A DNA stretch of 64,000 bases from JAYQKL01 sp049890195 (GCA_049890195.1 JBMHBY010000003.1:310001-374000); one strand, 5' to 3'. Positions 43,889 to 53,221 are shown, counted from the stretch's first letter. Notes: a model not told the origin generated them from the letters alone. Numbers and translations: made by a program.

Positions 43889-45381
43889 GATGCGTCGCTC
43901 TCGGCTGTTGTCGGCTGGCCCATGCCCGGATGGTCGCAACCAAGCGCCTGAAATATCCCGGCTGCCTTGTCGAGGGTTTCGCGGTATTCCGAGGCCGGTT
44001 CACTGGCAGCGGTGATGCCGCCGCCGACCTGAAAACTGATCTCACCGCCACGAATGACCGGCGTGCGGATGGCGATATTGGTGTCCATAATGCCGTCAAA
44101 GCCGATATAGCCGATGGCGCCGCAATAAGGGCCGCGGCATGTGTTTTCAAGCTCGGCAATGATTTCCATGGCACGGATTTTGGGGGCGCCGCTGATGGAG
44201 CCACCCGGAAAACAGGCTTTGAGCAAATCTGTCGGCCCGGCGTTCTGTTTGAGTGTGCCTTCAATGATCGACACCAGATGATGCACAGCAGGGAAGCTCT
44301 CAACGGCGCACAGGCTGGGGACATTGATGCTGCCCTCTTTGCAGACACGGGCGATGTCATTGCGCAGCAGGTCCACAATCATGATGTTTTCGGCCCGCTC
44401 CTTGGCGTCCTGACGCAACGCCGAGGCCAAAGCCATATCGCGGGCGGGGTCGGTATGTCGCGGCCGTGTGCCTTTGATCGGACGGGTCTCAACCCGGCCG
44501 TTGCGGCAGGACAAAAAGCGTTCCGGCGACGCAGAGGTCAACGCCCAGTCGCCAAGCTGGAAAAAGGCGGCGAAGGGCGCCTTTGAAACCTGACGCAGCC
44601 TTTTGTAAAAACCAAAAGGGGTGTCATCAGGATGCAGTCCGGCCTCGAACCGATGGGACAGATTGGCCTGAAAAATATCCCCGGCAAGAATATAGTCAAT
44701 GACAGTCTGCACCCGGTCTTGATATGCAGCGGCGCTGAGGGGGCTGGAGGGTGCGCGGGTGAGTGGCGGCGGGGGGTCGTAATCATCCTGCGAAACCGCA
44801 CTGACGCCGTAAAGTTTCCGCCGCATATCATCAAGGCGCATCACGGCCCTGCGGCTGCGTGGGGCCGGTTCTGATTCCGGAAAGCCGGAGGAAAACAGAA
44901 AACACCTGTGGGCTTCGTGATCGAAAGCCAGCACCAAGTCATAAAGCCCGACCACCATATCCGGCAAGCCGGCGTCATCAACGGCATAGGGCGAGACGGG
45001 CGGCGGCAGGGTCTCCAGCCCCTGCGCCAGATCATAACCGAAATAGCCCCCCGCACCGCCGCGGAAATCCGGCAGGTCTTCCGGCAGACCGCGCCAGGTT
45101 TCAGTGAAATGCGCCAGCCGTGCCTTCAGATGGTCAAACGGATCGACACTCAGACCATTCATGTCGCCGTTTTTGACGCTGATGGTTTCAAACGCGTCAA
45201 TGGCGATGTAAGAGCACTTGCCGGCCGGATGGTTGGTGTCGGCCGAATCGAACCAGAGGGCATGCGGCGCCTCGGAAAAGGCGGCGAAGCAGCTGCATGG
45301 GTCAAGCCAGTCTAGCTCCTGGACGACGGCCCCGGTGCCCAGCACCCATTCGCGGATTGTTCCAAGTGTCGGCTGCATCAT
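43885..45381 (-). CDS. pabB: Aminodeoxychorismate synthase component I
   Basis: A 498-residue chorismate-using enzyme. The PIKGTRPR motif carries the Lys that distinguishes PabB from anthranilate synthase (which has PIAGT). Further conserved parts are AENIMIVDLLRNDIARV, GGSISGAPKIRAMEII and the GGGITAASEPASEY C-terminal region. It heads pabB-pabA-pabC. The 24 nt gap to the cupin gene upstream on the same strand suggests possible read-through. Confidence 0.95.
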   Translation of the reverse strand: MMQPTLGTIREWVLGTGAVVQELDWLDPCSCFAAFSEAPHALWFDSADTNHPAGKCSYIAIDAFETISVKNGDMNGLSVDPFDHLKARLAHFTETWRGLPEDLPDFRGGAGGYFGYDLAQGLETLPPPVSPYAVDDAGLPDMVVGLYDLVLAFDHEAHRCFLFSSGFPESEPAPRSRRAVMRLDDMRRKLYGVSAVSQDDYDPPPPLTRAPSSPLSAAAYQDRVQTVIDYILAGDIFQANLSHRFEAGLHPDDTPFGFYKRLRQVSKAPFAAFFQLGDWALTSASPERFLSCRNGRVETRPIKGTRPRHTDPARDMALASALRQDAKERAENIMIVDLLRNDIARVCKEGSINVPSLCAVESFPAVHHLVSIIEGTLKQNAGPTDLLKACFPGGSISGAPKIRAMEIIAELENTCRGPYCGAIGYIGFDGIMDTNIAIRTPVIRGGEISFQVGGGITAASEPASEYRETLDKAAGIFQALGCDHPGMGQPTTAESDAS

Positions 45382-45405
45382 CCGGCCTTCATCATTGCGT
45401 CAGTT

Positions 45406-45861
45406 TCATGCAGCCGGTGGCCGCGGTTTGGGGAACCAGTCCGGCGCTGCCTGCTCGAACAGATCGACCGTGAAGCCGGGTGTGCAGCTCCAACCCAGCA
45501 ACGTCCAATGGCCGAGACTCTCCGCGGTCATCCAATGGCCGGCTGCAACAGAGGTCTGGGGTTTCTGGCCGGCGTCGAGGTGATTGCCGAGATGCAGGGC
45601 CGATGCGTCATGCCCGTCCGGAGAGACGGTGACGGCCAGTGGCGCACCCGCGTGCCAGAACCAGCTTTGGACACCTTGATAACGGTGCCAGGGCAGGACG
45701 TCACCGACCTCGAGCAGAACCAACATGACGGACTGTTCGGCACAACGATGGGTTTCGCGGCTGTGGCCGCCGGCCGGAAAGGGTGCCAGATCAAGCGCGG
45801 CAATCACATCAGCGGCGGTAAGACCGCTATCCGACCCGGAAAAGAAAGAGGCTGACGGCAT
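45406..45861 (-). CDS. Cupin, DUF985 family
   Basis: A 151-residue small beta-barrel protein. Recognisable parts are DLAPFPAGGHSRETHR at the N terminus, the metal-type region DVLPWHRYQGVQSWFWHAGAP and GWSCTPGFTVDLFE at the C terminus, all typical of DUF985/cupin-5. The role is unknown; homologues are suspected sugar isomerases or lyases. It begins 4 nt after the gloB stop and precedes pabB. Confidence 0.88.
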   Translation of the reverse strand: MPSASFFSGSDSGLTAADVIAALDLAPFPAGGHSRETHRCAEQSVMLVLLEVGDVLPWHRYQGVQSWFWHAGAPLAVTVSPDGHDASALHLGNHLDAGQKPQTSVAAGHWMTAESLGHWTLLGWSCTPGFTVDLFEQAAPDWFPKPRPPAA

Positions 45862-45865
45862 GACA

Positions 45866-46642
45866 TCATCCTTTGAAATTGTCCTTGCGGTGTCTGATTT
45901 CCGCAAAGACGTCAACCTGAGAGGCGTTTTGCATATCCAGCAGGATGCGCATGGCAGGGTCATCGACCCGCAGGAACGGGTTGGTCGCCCGTTCCAGCGA
46001 CAGGGTTGTCGGGACGGTCGGCAGACCGGCGGCGCGGCGGGCTTTGACGTCCTCAGTCCGTTCAATCAAGGCCTGATTGTCGGGGTCAACGCTCAGGGCA
46101 AAAGCGGCGTTTGCCAAAGTGTATTCATGTGCACAGCAGATGACGGTTTCGGCCGGCAGCCGGTTGAGCCGCGACAGCGACGCCCACATTTGGGCGGGGG
46201 TGCCCTCAAACAGCCTGCCGCAACCCATGGCGAACAGGGCGTCCCCGACAAAAGCGGTTTTTTGAGAGCGCAGAAAATAGGCGATATGGCCGAGCGTGTG
46301 CCCGCCGACATTAATGACCTCCAGATAATCATTGCCGAAGGCAATCATGTCGTCCTGGTCAACCGCCCGGTCAATGCCGGGGATTTTTTCACTTTCGCAG
46401 GCCGGGCCGATGATTTCGCAGCCCGTCGCCTCCTTGATCTCCAGATTGCCGCCGGCATGGTCCCAATGATGGTGCGTATTGAGGATGTGGGTCAGTTGCC
46501 AGCCCTTGTCCGCCAGCCGTTGCAGGATGACCCCGGCATCGGGTGTGTCAATGGTTGCCGTGGCCCCGGTTTCGGGGTCATGCAGCAAATAGCCGTAATT
46601 GTCCTCAAGACATGGGAATTGGTCAATTTCAAGCTGTTTCAT
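45866..46642 (-). CDS. gloB: Hydroxyacylglutathione hydrolase (glyoxalase II)
   Basis: A 258-residue metallo-beta-lactamase-fold enzyme cleaving S-lactoylglutathione. The metal motif THHHWDHAGG is complete, with further ligands in GGHTLGHI, FVGDALFAMGCGRLFEGT and CAHEYTL. The C-terminal glutathione-binding tail NPFLRVDDP is present. The ATG at 46642 (MKQLEIDQFPC) is the family start; the longer open frame overlaps the divergent methyltransferase gene. The two genes are 72 nt apart, a pairing often seen in alphaproteobacteria. Confidence 0.96.
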   Translation of the reverse strand: MKQLEIDQFPCLEDNYGYLLHDPETGATATIDTPDAGVILQRLADKGWQLTHILNTHHHWDHAGGNLEIKEATGCEIIGPACESEKIPGIDRAVDQDDMIAFGNDYLEVINVGGHTLGHIAYFLRSQKTAFVGDALFAMGCGRLFEGTPAQMWASLSRLNRLPAETVICCAHEYTLANAAFALSVDPDNQALIERTEDVKARRAAGLPTVPTTLSLERATNPFLRVDDPAMRILLDMQNASQVDVFAEIRHRKDNFKG

Positions 46643-46714
46643 CGCTGTTGCATCCCGCCGTGTTTCGCCTAAGCTTGTCGTAACTTCTTTATACAGGGGA
46701 ACCGGGCAGAAATC

Positions 46715-47497
46715 ATGCATTATGATGTCATCAATCTGCGGACATTTTATGCCGGCCGTCTGGGGCGGCAGGTCTATGACGTTGTTGCGGCGCGACTGGC
46801 GGAATTTTGGCCGACCGCTAAAAGTGACAAGCACTGCCGGTTCACGGCTGTCGGCTATGGCGTGCCCTATCTCGAGAGACTCTGGCCGGCGGGCGACATC
46901 ACAGCTTTGATGCCGGCGCATCTCGGCGTGCATCGATGGGCCGGGCCGGGTGACCCCAATGGCGCCAACAAGACCGCCCTGATTGACGAGCCGGCCCTGC
47001 CTTTGGCCGACAATTCCATCGACAGGGTTTTGCTGGTGCATTGTCTTGAGCACAGCAGCGATGCCGACATTCTGCTGGCGGAGGCGCGGCGGGTCCTGGT
47101 TCCAGGGGGACGCCTGATGGTGGTTGTACCCAATCGTCTCGGCTGGTGGTCACGCAGCGATCAAACCGCCTGGGGGTCGGGTCAGCCGTTCAGTCCGGCG
47201 CAGATCAAAACGCTGCTGCTTGAGGCAGAGCTTGTCCCAATACGGTGGACGGGATGTCTGTTTTTGCCGCCTTTGCTGTGGCAGGCGATGGCCGCCTTTT
47301 CCCCGTATCTGCTGAAGGTGACGGAGAAAATCGGTCGCTTCGCCTTCAGCCGGTTATGCGGCTTGACGATTGTTGAGGCGGACAAGCTGGTGCACGCGCC
47401 GGTCAAGGGGCGCAAAAGCCGACGGCGGCGTCAGGTGCTGGGCGGCAAACCGGCTTTTGCACCAAATGCCAACTCCTCACCGCAAACCGGTGGTTGA
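46715..47497 (+). CDS. SAM-dependent methyltransferase (type 11)
   Basis: A 260-residue methyltransferase-like protein. Only the later part of the class I fold is clear, in PLADNSIDRVLLVHCLEHSSD and ARRVLVPGGRLMVVVPN. The SAM glycine loop is degenerate (AVGYGVPYLERL). The C-terminal tail is very basic (RKSRRRRQ). Substrate unknown. It is divergent from gloB; this is a recurrent alphaproteobacterial neighbour. Confidence 0.82.
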   Translation: MHYDVINLRTFYAGRLGRQVYDVVAARLAEFWPTAKSDKHCRFTAVGYGVPYLERLWPAGDITALMPAHLGVHRWAGPGDPNGANKTALIDEPALPLADNSIDRVLLVHCLEHSSDADILLAEARRVLVPGGRLMVVVPNRLGWWSRSDQTAWGSGQPFSPAQIKTLLLEAELVPIRWTGCLFLPPLLWQAMAAFSPYLLKVTEKIGRFAFSRLCGLTIVEADKLVHAPVKGRKSRRRRQVLGGKPAFAPNANSSPQTGG

Positions 47498-47537
47498 ACC
47501 CGGACTATGTGCAGTCGCAAAATCTAAGCGGAAAGTC

Positions 47538-48194
47538 CTATCTTGCCTTGGACAGCAAATAGATGGCCTGTTCGCTGGACAGGTTATCCCGGCCATTTGG
47601 TGCGCGCGACAGTTTGTGGGTGCTGCCGTTGCGCATCAGGATGCACTGATCAATGGTGAGGCCGAGGCGCACACATAAATCATTAAAATCAAGCAATGTG
47701 CACAAATGGATGTTTGGTGTGTTGAACCACTCCGCATCCAACGTATGTGTGCGCGGCATGCGCCCGCTGGCCAGCAGGCTCAGGCGGACCCGCCAATGTC
47801 CGAAATTCGGGATGGAGACCACTATGTTCCGCGATATGCGGGCCAGTTGGACCAGGACGTCTTCAGGCTTTTGGGTGGCCTGCAGGGTTTGGCTGAGAAT
47901 CGCATAATCAAAGCCGGCGTCAGGGTATTGTTGCAAATCCGTATCCGCATTGCCCTGCACCACCGCCAGACCCCGGGACACACAGGCATTGACATTCCGC
48001 TGCGAAATCTCCAATCCGCGCCCGTCAATGTTTTTGGCCGCCTTCAGCAAAGCCAACAAATCACCGCCGCCGCAGCCAATATCCAGAACGCGCGCGCCCT
48101 CAGTGATGAGGTCACTGATCAGCAGCAGATCCATGCGGTCAGCGGAAATATTCCCCGGGGCTGATTGTGTGTTGCTGGCTGCGTCAGTCATCAT
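47538..48194 (-). CDS. metW: Methionine biosynthesis protein MetW
   Basis: A 218-residue methyltransferase-fold protein that supports MetX activity. The SAM-like site is VLDIGCGGGDLLALL, and family segments include SQTLQATQKPEDVL and IPNFGHWRVRLSLLASGRMP. It overlaps the end of metX by 11 nt, so the two are translationally coupled, the usual metXW layout. Confidence 0.95.
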   Translation of the reverse strand: MMTDAASNTQSAPGNISADRMDLLLISDLITEGARVLDIGCGGGDLLALLKAAKNIDGRGLEISQRNVNACVSRGLAVVQGNADTDLQQYPDAGFDYAILSQTLQATQKPEDVLVQLARISRNIVVSIPNFGHWRVRLSLLASGRMPRTHTLDAEWFNTPNIHLCTLLDFNDLCVRLGLTIDQCILMRNGSTHKLSRAPNGRDNLSSEQAIYLLSKAR

Positions 48195-49362
48195 GCACCT
48201 CGAAATCCATCGCTGCGGCGCTCAGAAAGCCGTTCAGGGCGTCATACATTTCCGGCTCGTCCAGCAGGAAGGCGTCATGGCCCTTGTCGCTCTCAATCTC
48301 GACAAAGCTGACATTGGCCCCGGCGCTGTTGAGGGCGCGCACAAGCATCTGGCTTTCGCTGGTCGGGAACAACCAGTCTGAGGTGAACGACATCAGGCAA
48401 AACCGGGCCGGACATCCGGTGAAGGCGTTGGCCAAAACACCGTCATTGTCGGCGGCGATGTCAAAATAGTCCATGGCGCGCGTGATGTAGAGATAGCTGT
48501 TGGCGTCAAAGCGCTCGACAAAGGTGAAACCTTGATGGCGCAGATAGCTTTCAATCTGGAAATCGGCTTCAAAGCCGAAGCTGAGCTTTTCGCGCTCTTG
48601 AAGGTTTCGGCCGAATTTACGGGTCAATGCGGCTTCCGACAGATAGGTGATGTGTGCAGCCATGCGCGCCACCGCCAACCCTTTGCGCGGCAGATCCTCG
48701 CTCATGTGGTAGGTTCCGCCCTGCCAGTTGGTGTCGGCCATAATGGCCTGGCGCCCGACTTCATGAAAAGCGATGTTCTGGGCTGAATGGCGCGCCGAGC
48801 CGGCGATCGGGATGGCGGTTTTGACCCGTTGCGGATAAGCGACCGTCCATTGGATGACCTGCATGGCCCCCATGGAGCCGCCGATTGCGCTGAATAATGT
48901 GTCAATTCCCAAGGCGTCCAGCAATTTGGCCTGGGCACGGACCATGTCGGCAATGGTGATGACCGGGAAATCGAGACCATAGGCGCGCCCGGTTTCAGGA
49001 TTGATGCTCGATGGTCCGCTGCTGCCGCTGCACCCGCCTATGACATTGCTGCAAATGATGAAATATTGGTCAGGGTCAATCGGTTTGCCCTTGCCGATCA
49101 GATTGCTCCACCAGCCGGGTTTGCCGGTGACCGGGTTGCTGCCGGACGCATATTGGTCGCCCGTCAGGGCGTGACAGATGAGAATGGCGTTGCTTTTGTC
49201 CTTGTTGAGACGCCCCCAGGTCTGATAGGCGATGGTGAAAGGCTGCAGAACCGCGCCGCTGTCCAGGGGCAGGGCTTCATCAAAGATATGGAAGCTTTCT
49301 GTCCCTTTCGGGCTGTCGGCCGCCGGACCGGGCTTTTTTGCGGTTGTTTTGTCCATAATCAT
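48184..49362 (-). CDS. metX: Homoserine O-acetyltransferase
   Basis: A 390- to 392-residue alpha/beta hydrolase that acylates homoserine in methionine synthesis. Nucleophile Ser is in IGGSMGAMQ, the Asp is in TSDWLFPTSES and the His in SDKGHDAFL. The N-terminal ALTGDQYASG segment is conserved. ATG 49362 and ATG 49356 are both possible and neither has a good ribosome-binding site. Acetyl versus succinyl specificity is not settled by sequence alone. An interrupted palindrome lies upstream at 49383. Confidence 0.94.
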   Translation of the reverse strand: MIMDKTTAKKPGPAADSPKGTESFHIFDEALPLDSGAVLQPFTIAYQTWGRLNKDKSNAILICHALTGDQYASGSNPVTGKPGWWSNLIGKGKPIDPDQYFIICSNVIGGCSGSSGPSSINPETGRAYGLDFPVITIADMVRAQAKLLDALGIDTLFSAIGGSMGAMQVIQWTVAYPQRVKTAIPIAGSARHSAQNIAFHEVGRQAIMADTNWQGGTYHMSEDLPRKGLAVARMAAHITYLSEAALTRKFGRNLQEREKLSFGFEADFQIESYLRHQGFTFVERFDANSYLYITRAMDYFDIAADNDGVLANAFTGCPARFCLMSFTSDWLFPTSESQMLVRALNSAGANVSFVEIESDKGHDAFLLDEPEMYDALNGFLSAAAMDFEVHDD

Positions 49363-49382
49363 CAGTAAATTGCGCGATGAGG

Positions 49383-49414
49383 GGCAAAAGTCAATCTTTG
49401 TTTGATTTTTTGCC
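49383..49414. promoter_or_regulatory. Interrupted palindrome between metX and the chorismate mutase gene
   Basis: GGCAAAA ... TTTTGCC with an inner AATC ... GATT pair around a seven-base loop; one side carries a 3-nt bulge. It lies 21 nt upstream of the longer metX start and 48 nt before the chorismate mutase ATG. It could be an operator or a leader hairpin of metX. It does not resemble a SAM-II riboswitch. Confidence 0.45.
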
Positions 49415-49461
49415 TATGGGCTTTAAGACTAAACATAATTCGGTTTTTAAGAAAGTGTTTG

Positions 49462-50244
49462 ATGGGCAGCGACGAGACGCCGACACCCCCTGATTTGGGC
49501 GATTTGAGGGACAAGATTGATGCCGTTGACGATCGGCTGCTTGAGCTGTTGGCGCAACGCTCGCGGCTGGTCAATCAGGTCGCACAGGCCAAACGCGACA
49601 GCGGCGAGGCCCATATCCTGCGCCCGTCACGTGAAGCCCAGCAAATGCGTAAATTCATTGACTGGCACAGTTGCAATGCTGCGGATATGCCGTTGGCCGG
49701 GTTCCAGGCCGTCTGGCGCGAAATCATCTCCTCTTCGGTCAGCCAGCAGAAACCCTTGACCGTGTATTGCACTGGCGCGGTGCATGACGCTGCGAAAGCC
49801 CAATTCGGCCAGGCGGCGCATTATGCCAAGACCGCTACTGCTGCCGAGTTGTTTGCACAAGTCACCGACACTCCCCACGCCATAGGCGTGGCGGACACAA
49901 AGACGGACGGATTTGTGACCCAGCTCTACGCTGCGGCGCAGGCGGAGTCGCACTTGCCTTTGTGCATCTTTTTGAGTTTGCCGCTGTTTGAGGCCGCCGC
50001 CCGGATTGTCTGCCTTGGCCGGATACCTGTTGAAGCCAGCGGCAGGGACAGGACCCTTGTGGTTGGTCCGGTCGCCGCAATATCGGGGCATGGTGAAGTG
50101 CTGACCGATGAAAACGGCATTGGTCTTGCCATGATGGACGGTTTTGTGACACAAGAGGCACTTGACCCGTCCCTGCAAAAGGACGGTGTATTTGTGTGTG
50201 GGGCTTACCCGCTGTTTGACGAGCGTAATGAGGATCCGGCATGA
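49462..50244 (+). CDS. Chorismate mutase with degenerate prephenate-dehydratase-like C-terminal domain
   Basis: A 260-residue protein. The N-terminal AroQ-type chorismate mutase (about 13-90) shows LRDKIDAVDDRLLELLAQRSRLV and a conserved Lys/Arg set. The C-terminal ~160 residues resemble the prephenate dehydratase fold in outline, but I cannot find its catalytic Thr-Arg-Phe signature (typically TRF). It may be only a regulatory or structural remnant. The stop overlaps the hisC-like start by 4 nt, and tyrC follows, so the unit makes tyrosine (and perhaps phenylalanine) from chorismate. Confidence 0.85.
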   Translation: MGSDETPTPPDLGDLRDKIDAVDDRLLELLAQRSRLVNQVAQAKRDSGEAHILRPSREAQQMRKFIDWHSCNAADMPLAGFQAVWREIISSSVSQQKPLTVYCTGAVHDAAKAQFGQAAHYAKTATAAELFAQVTDTPHAIGVADTKTDGFVTQLYAAAQAESHLPLCIFLSLPLFEAAARIVCLGRIPVEASGRDRTLVVGPVAAISGHGEVLTDENGIGLAMMDGFVTQEALDPSLQKDGVFVCGAYPLFDERNEDPA

Positions 50245-51332
50245 CAGCCTTGAAACCGAAACCGGGCATTATGGACCTGCCGGCTTATGTCGGCGGGCGT
50301 GAGGTGCTGGACGGCATTGACAATCCTGTCAAACTCTCCGCCAATGAAAGCCCTTTGGGGCCAAGCCCACTGGCGGTTGCGGCTTACAAAACGGCGGCTG
50401 ACAATCTGGAGGTCTATCCGGACGGCGCTGCCTTGGCGTTGCGCGAGGTGCTGGCCGAAAAACACGGACTTGATGTTGATAAGATTGTCTGCGGGTTCGG
50501 CTCCGACGAGTTGCTGCAATTGCTGCCGCAAGCCTATGCCGGGCCCGGGGATGAGGTCATTCACACGGCGCACGGCTTTTTGGTCTATAAGCTGGCGGCG
50601 ACGGCGGCCGGTGCCAAGGCGATCAGCGTGCCCGAACCGCAACTGACAGCGGATGTCGATCTGATGCTGGCGGCGGTGACGCAGAACACCAGAATCGTGT
50701 TCCTGGCCAACCCAAACAACCCGACCGGCACCATGATCAGCAAGCAGGAGGTCCGGCGTCTGCATGCCGGACTGCGTGAGGATATTGTGCTGGTTCTGGA
50801 TGGGGCTTATGCGGAATATGTTGATCCAGACACATATGAGGACGGGTTTGACCTGGTGGACAGCGCCGCCAATGTGGTGACGACCCGGACCTTTTCGAAA
50901 ATTCACGGTCTTGCGGCATTACGGCTCGGCTGGGCTTATGGTGCCCCGGAAATCATCGAGGTTCTCAATCGTCTGCGCGGGCCGTTCAACGTCAACACCC
51001 CGGCCATGCTGGCGGGAATCGCCTCGGTGCAGGATGACGCCCACATTGCCAAGGCGGTGGCCCACAACACCCAATGGCGCGCATGGTTGGCGCAGCGGCT
51101 GGATGCGTGCGGGTTTGAGACCATACCGAGTGAAGCCAACTTCATTCTGGTTAATTTTGATCCCGACGGACCGGTCAGTGTCGCAGAGGCGGATGCCGCC
51201 TTGTGTCAGGCCGGGTTGATCGCCCGGCAGGTCGGCGGCTATGGCCTGCCGCACAGCCTACGCATTTCCATTGGAACCCAGCCGGCCATGGAACAGGTCG
51301 CGGCTGTGTTTGAAACCCTGCGGTCCGAGTGA
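50241..51332 (+). CDS. hisC: Histidinol-phosphate/aromatic aminotransferase
   Basis: A 363-residue class I PLP aminotransferase. Conserved parts are KLSANESPLGPSP, FLANPNNPTGT, DGAYAEYV and the PLP-Lys in TFSKIHGLAALRLGW. The C-terminal Arg is in SLRISIGT. HisC paralogues also transaminate aromatic 2-oxoacids. Its position between chorismate mutase and prephenate dehydrogenase favours an aromatic role (HisC2-like). It overlaps the upstream gene by 4 nt and is 12 nt from tyrC. Confidence 0.93.
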   Translation: MTALKPKPGIMDLPAYVGGREVLDGIDNPVKLSANESPLGPSPLAVAAYKTAADNLEVYPDGAALALREVLAEKHGLDVDKIVCGFGSDELLQLLPQAYAGPGDEVIHTAHGFLVYKLAATAAGAKAISVPEPQLTADVDLMLAAVTQNTRIVFLANPNNPTGTMISKQEVRRLHAGLREDIVLVLDGAYAEYVDPDTYEDGFDLVDSAANVVTTRTFSKIHGLAALRLGWAYGAPEIIEVLNRLRGPFNVNTPAMLAGIASVQDDAHIAKAVAHNTQWRAWLAQRLDACGFETIPSEANFILVNFDPDGPVSVAEADAALCQAGLIARQVGGYGLPHSLRISIGTQPAMEQVAAVFETLRSE

Positions 51333-51344
51333 AGGGGCGGGGCC

Positions 51345-52265
51345 ATGGATAAACCGAACATCACCCTGATTGGTCTCGGCTTGATTGGCTCCTCATTGGG
51401 GCATGCCTTCAAACGTGCTGGCCTTGCCGCCAGCATCACCGGTTATGCCCGCAGTGCGCAAACACGAGAAAAGGCCCTTGAGCTTGGTTTTGTTGACAGG
51501 ACGGCCGACAGTGCGGCCGAAGCGGTCGCGGATGCTGATGTCGTCTTCATCAACATTCCGATCGGTGCAACAGGGGCCGTTGTTGAAGAATTCGCACCCG
51601 CTTTGAAAAAAGGTGCGGTCATCAGTGATGTCGGCTCGGTCAAAAAGTCGGTCATTGATCAGGTCATGCCGCATTTGCCCGACAGCGTGGCATTTGTTCC
51701 CGGTCATCCGATTGCCGGGACGGAAAACTCGGGCCCAGAGTCGGGCTTTGCCAGTCTGTTTGAAAACCGTTGGTGCATCCTGACGCCGACAGCCGAAACG
51801 CCGCCGGATGCGGTTGAAACCATCCGCGGGCTTTGGGAGGCCATCGGCAGCCGCGTGGAGATCATGAGCCCCGACCATCATGATCTGGTGCTGGCCATCA
51901 CCAGCCATGTGCCGCACTTGATTGCTTATAATATTGTCGGGACGGCGGCGGATCTTGAGTCCGTAACCCAAAGCGAAGTCATCAAATACAGTGCCGGCGG
52001 ATTCCGTGATTTCACCCGCATCGCCTCCTCCGATCCGGTGATGTGGCGCGATGTTTTCCTCAACAACACGGATGCCGTTTTGGAAATGCTGGGGCGCTTC
52101 ACCGAAGACCTGCAGGCGCTTCAACGTGCTGTCAGGTGGAAAGACGGCGATGCTCTGGAGACCCTGTTCACCAGGACACGCAAAATCCGTCGTGAGATCA
52201 TTGATGCCGGCCAGGAGACCGAGGCCGCGGATTTCGGTCGCACACCATCCGACAAGGACAGTTAG
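51345..52265 (+). CDS. tyrC: Prephenate/arogenate dehydrogenase
   Basis: A 306-residue NAD(P)-dependent dehydrogenase. The Rossmann motif GLGLIGSSLGHAFKRAG is near the N terminus; the FVPGHPIAGTENSGPE segment carries the catalytic His. ITSHVPHLIAYN and GGFRDFTRIASSDP complete the family pattern. It completes the chorismate mutase-hisC-tyrC operon. Its last bases TTAG are shared with the convergent DUF2125 stop. Confidence 0.94.
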   Translation: MDKPNITLIGLGLIGSSLGHAFKRAGLAASITGYARSAQTREKALELGFVDRTADSAAEAVADADVVFINIPIGATGAVVEEFAPALKKGAVISDVGSVKKSVIDQVMPHLPDSVAFVPGHPIAGTENSGPESGFASLFENRWCILTPTAETPPDAVETIRGLWEAIGSRVEIMSPDHHDLVLAITSHVPHLIAYNIVGTAADLESVTQSEVIKYSAGGFRDFTRIASSDPVMWRDVFLNNTDAVLEMLGRFTEDLQALQRAVRWKDGDALETLFTRTRKIRREIIDAGQETEAADFGRTPSDKDS

Positions 52266-53206
52266 AAGCGCGGTGCCGGACCGAGCCTGACCGGCCCCAT
52301 AAACATCTGCCCCTCCCTGAACTGCAAAGGCAGGGACAAGGTGTTTTGTGCATCGCCGCTGGCGGCGCTGGCAAGCCCGGAAAACAGCAAAATGGTGCCC
52401 ATATTGCGTTGGCTGATAAGTCCGTTGGCCTGCAGACTTTGCAACAGTGTCTCCAAATTGACGATTTGCAGATCCACCTTGCCCTGCAGCCGCCGTTGGG
52501 GGTCCAGCGACAGCCTGCCCTGACCGCGCAGCGTCACCGGCTGTGACGGGCCGTCGGCAAAGCGCAGCAGCAATCGGGATATGTCCAGCCCGTCCGCCAG
52601 CCCGCTATTGGCTGCGTTGAAGGCGATTTCCCCGTTCAACAGGGTCGATTGTGCATTGCCCGTCAGGGCGGTGATGTTCAGATAATTCTCACTGATGCCC
52701 GGCTGGCCGGCAAGGTCGCGTGTGTGGAATTCTATCTGCTCGGCCTGCACGGAGAAGGGGCCGCTCAGCGCCGGGTCAATCTGGATGTCCGGCCCGGTCA
52801 GGACAAGCGACAGCCTGTTGCCGTTTTCTGTCCCGCGCCGAAGTGACCCTGTAAGGCTTTGTGCGGTCAAAAACAGCTGATTGCCGTTTTTGTCACGGAA
52901 AGCCTGTTCGCCCTCGGCCCAAAAAATGTGATGCTTGGGTTTGTAGACCAATGTGGTGGCCTGTACGCGCTCTGACTGCAAAATGCCGCCTGATACGCGG
53001 TAAGCCAACCCGTCCAGCGTGACCCGCCACTGGGACGGAAAGCCTGCGACGGAAACGGCATTGGTCGTCAAGCCGGGCTGGGCGCGCACATTGTGGTCAA
53101 TCTCGCGGCTGACATAATACCAAAAGCCTGTGTATAGCAGCAGCACTGACGCCAGCACGGCATAGGGCAGGAACAGCTTATAGCGTTGTGGGGGTGTTTC
53201 TGTCAT
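52262..53206 (-). CDS. DUF2125 family membrane-anchored protein
   Basis: A 314-residue protein with one N-terminal membrane segment (FLPYAVLASVLLLYTGFWYYV) and a long periplasmic domain rich in beta-strand patterns. Segments such as FPSQWRVTLDG and FWAEGEQA are typical of DUF2125, a family of alphaproteobacterial periplasmic proteins of unknown role. A link to envelope lipid handling is possible but unproven. Its start is 15 nt from the stop of the DUF218 gene, co-directional. Confidence 0.85.
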   Translation of the reverse strand: MTETPPQRYKLFLPYAVLASVLLLYTGFWYYVSREIDHNVRAQPGLTTNAVSVAGFPSQWRVTLDGLAYRVSGGILQSERVQATTLVYKPKHHIFWAEGEQAFRDKNGNQLFLTAQSLTGSLRRGTENGNRLSLVLTGPDIQIDPALSGPFSVQAEQIEFHTRDLAGQPGISENYLNITALTGNAQSTLLNGEIAFNAANSGLADGLDISRLLLRFADGPSQPVTLRGQGRLSLDPQRRLQGKVDLQIVNLETLLQSLQANGLISQRNMGTILLFSGLASAASGDAQNTLSLPLQFREGQMFMGPVRLGPAPRF

Positions 53207-53221
53207 GGCAACAGTCCTGTG

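Noticed and set aside
49363..49461. SAM-II riboswitch upstream of metX
   Set aside because: The sequence does not show the conserved SAM-II pseudoknot core; only a palindrome is present, reported separately.
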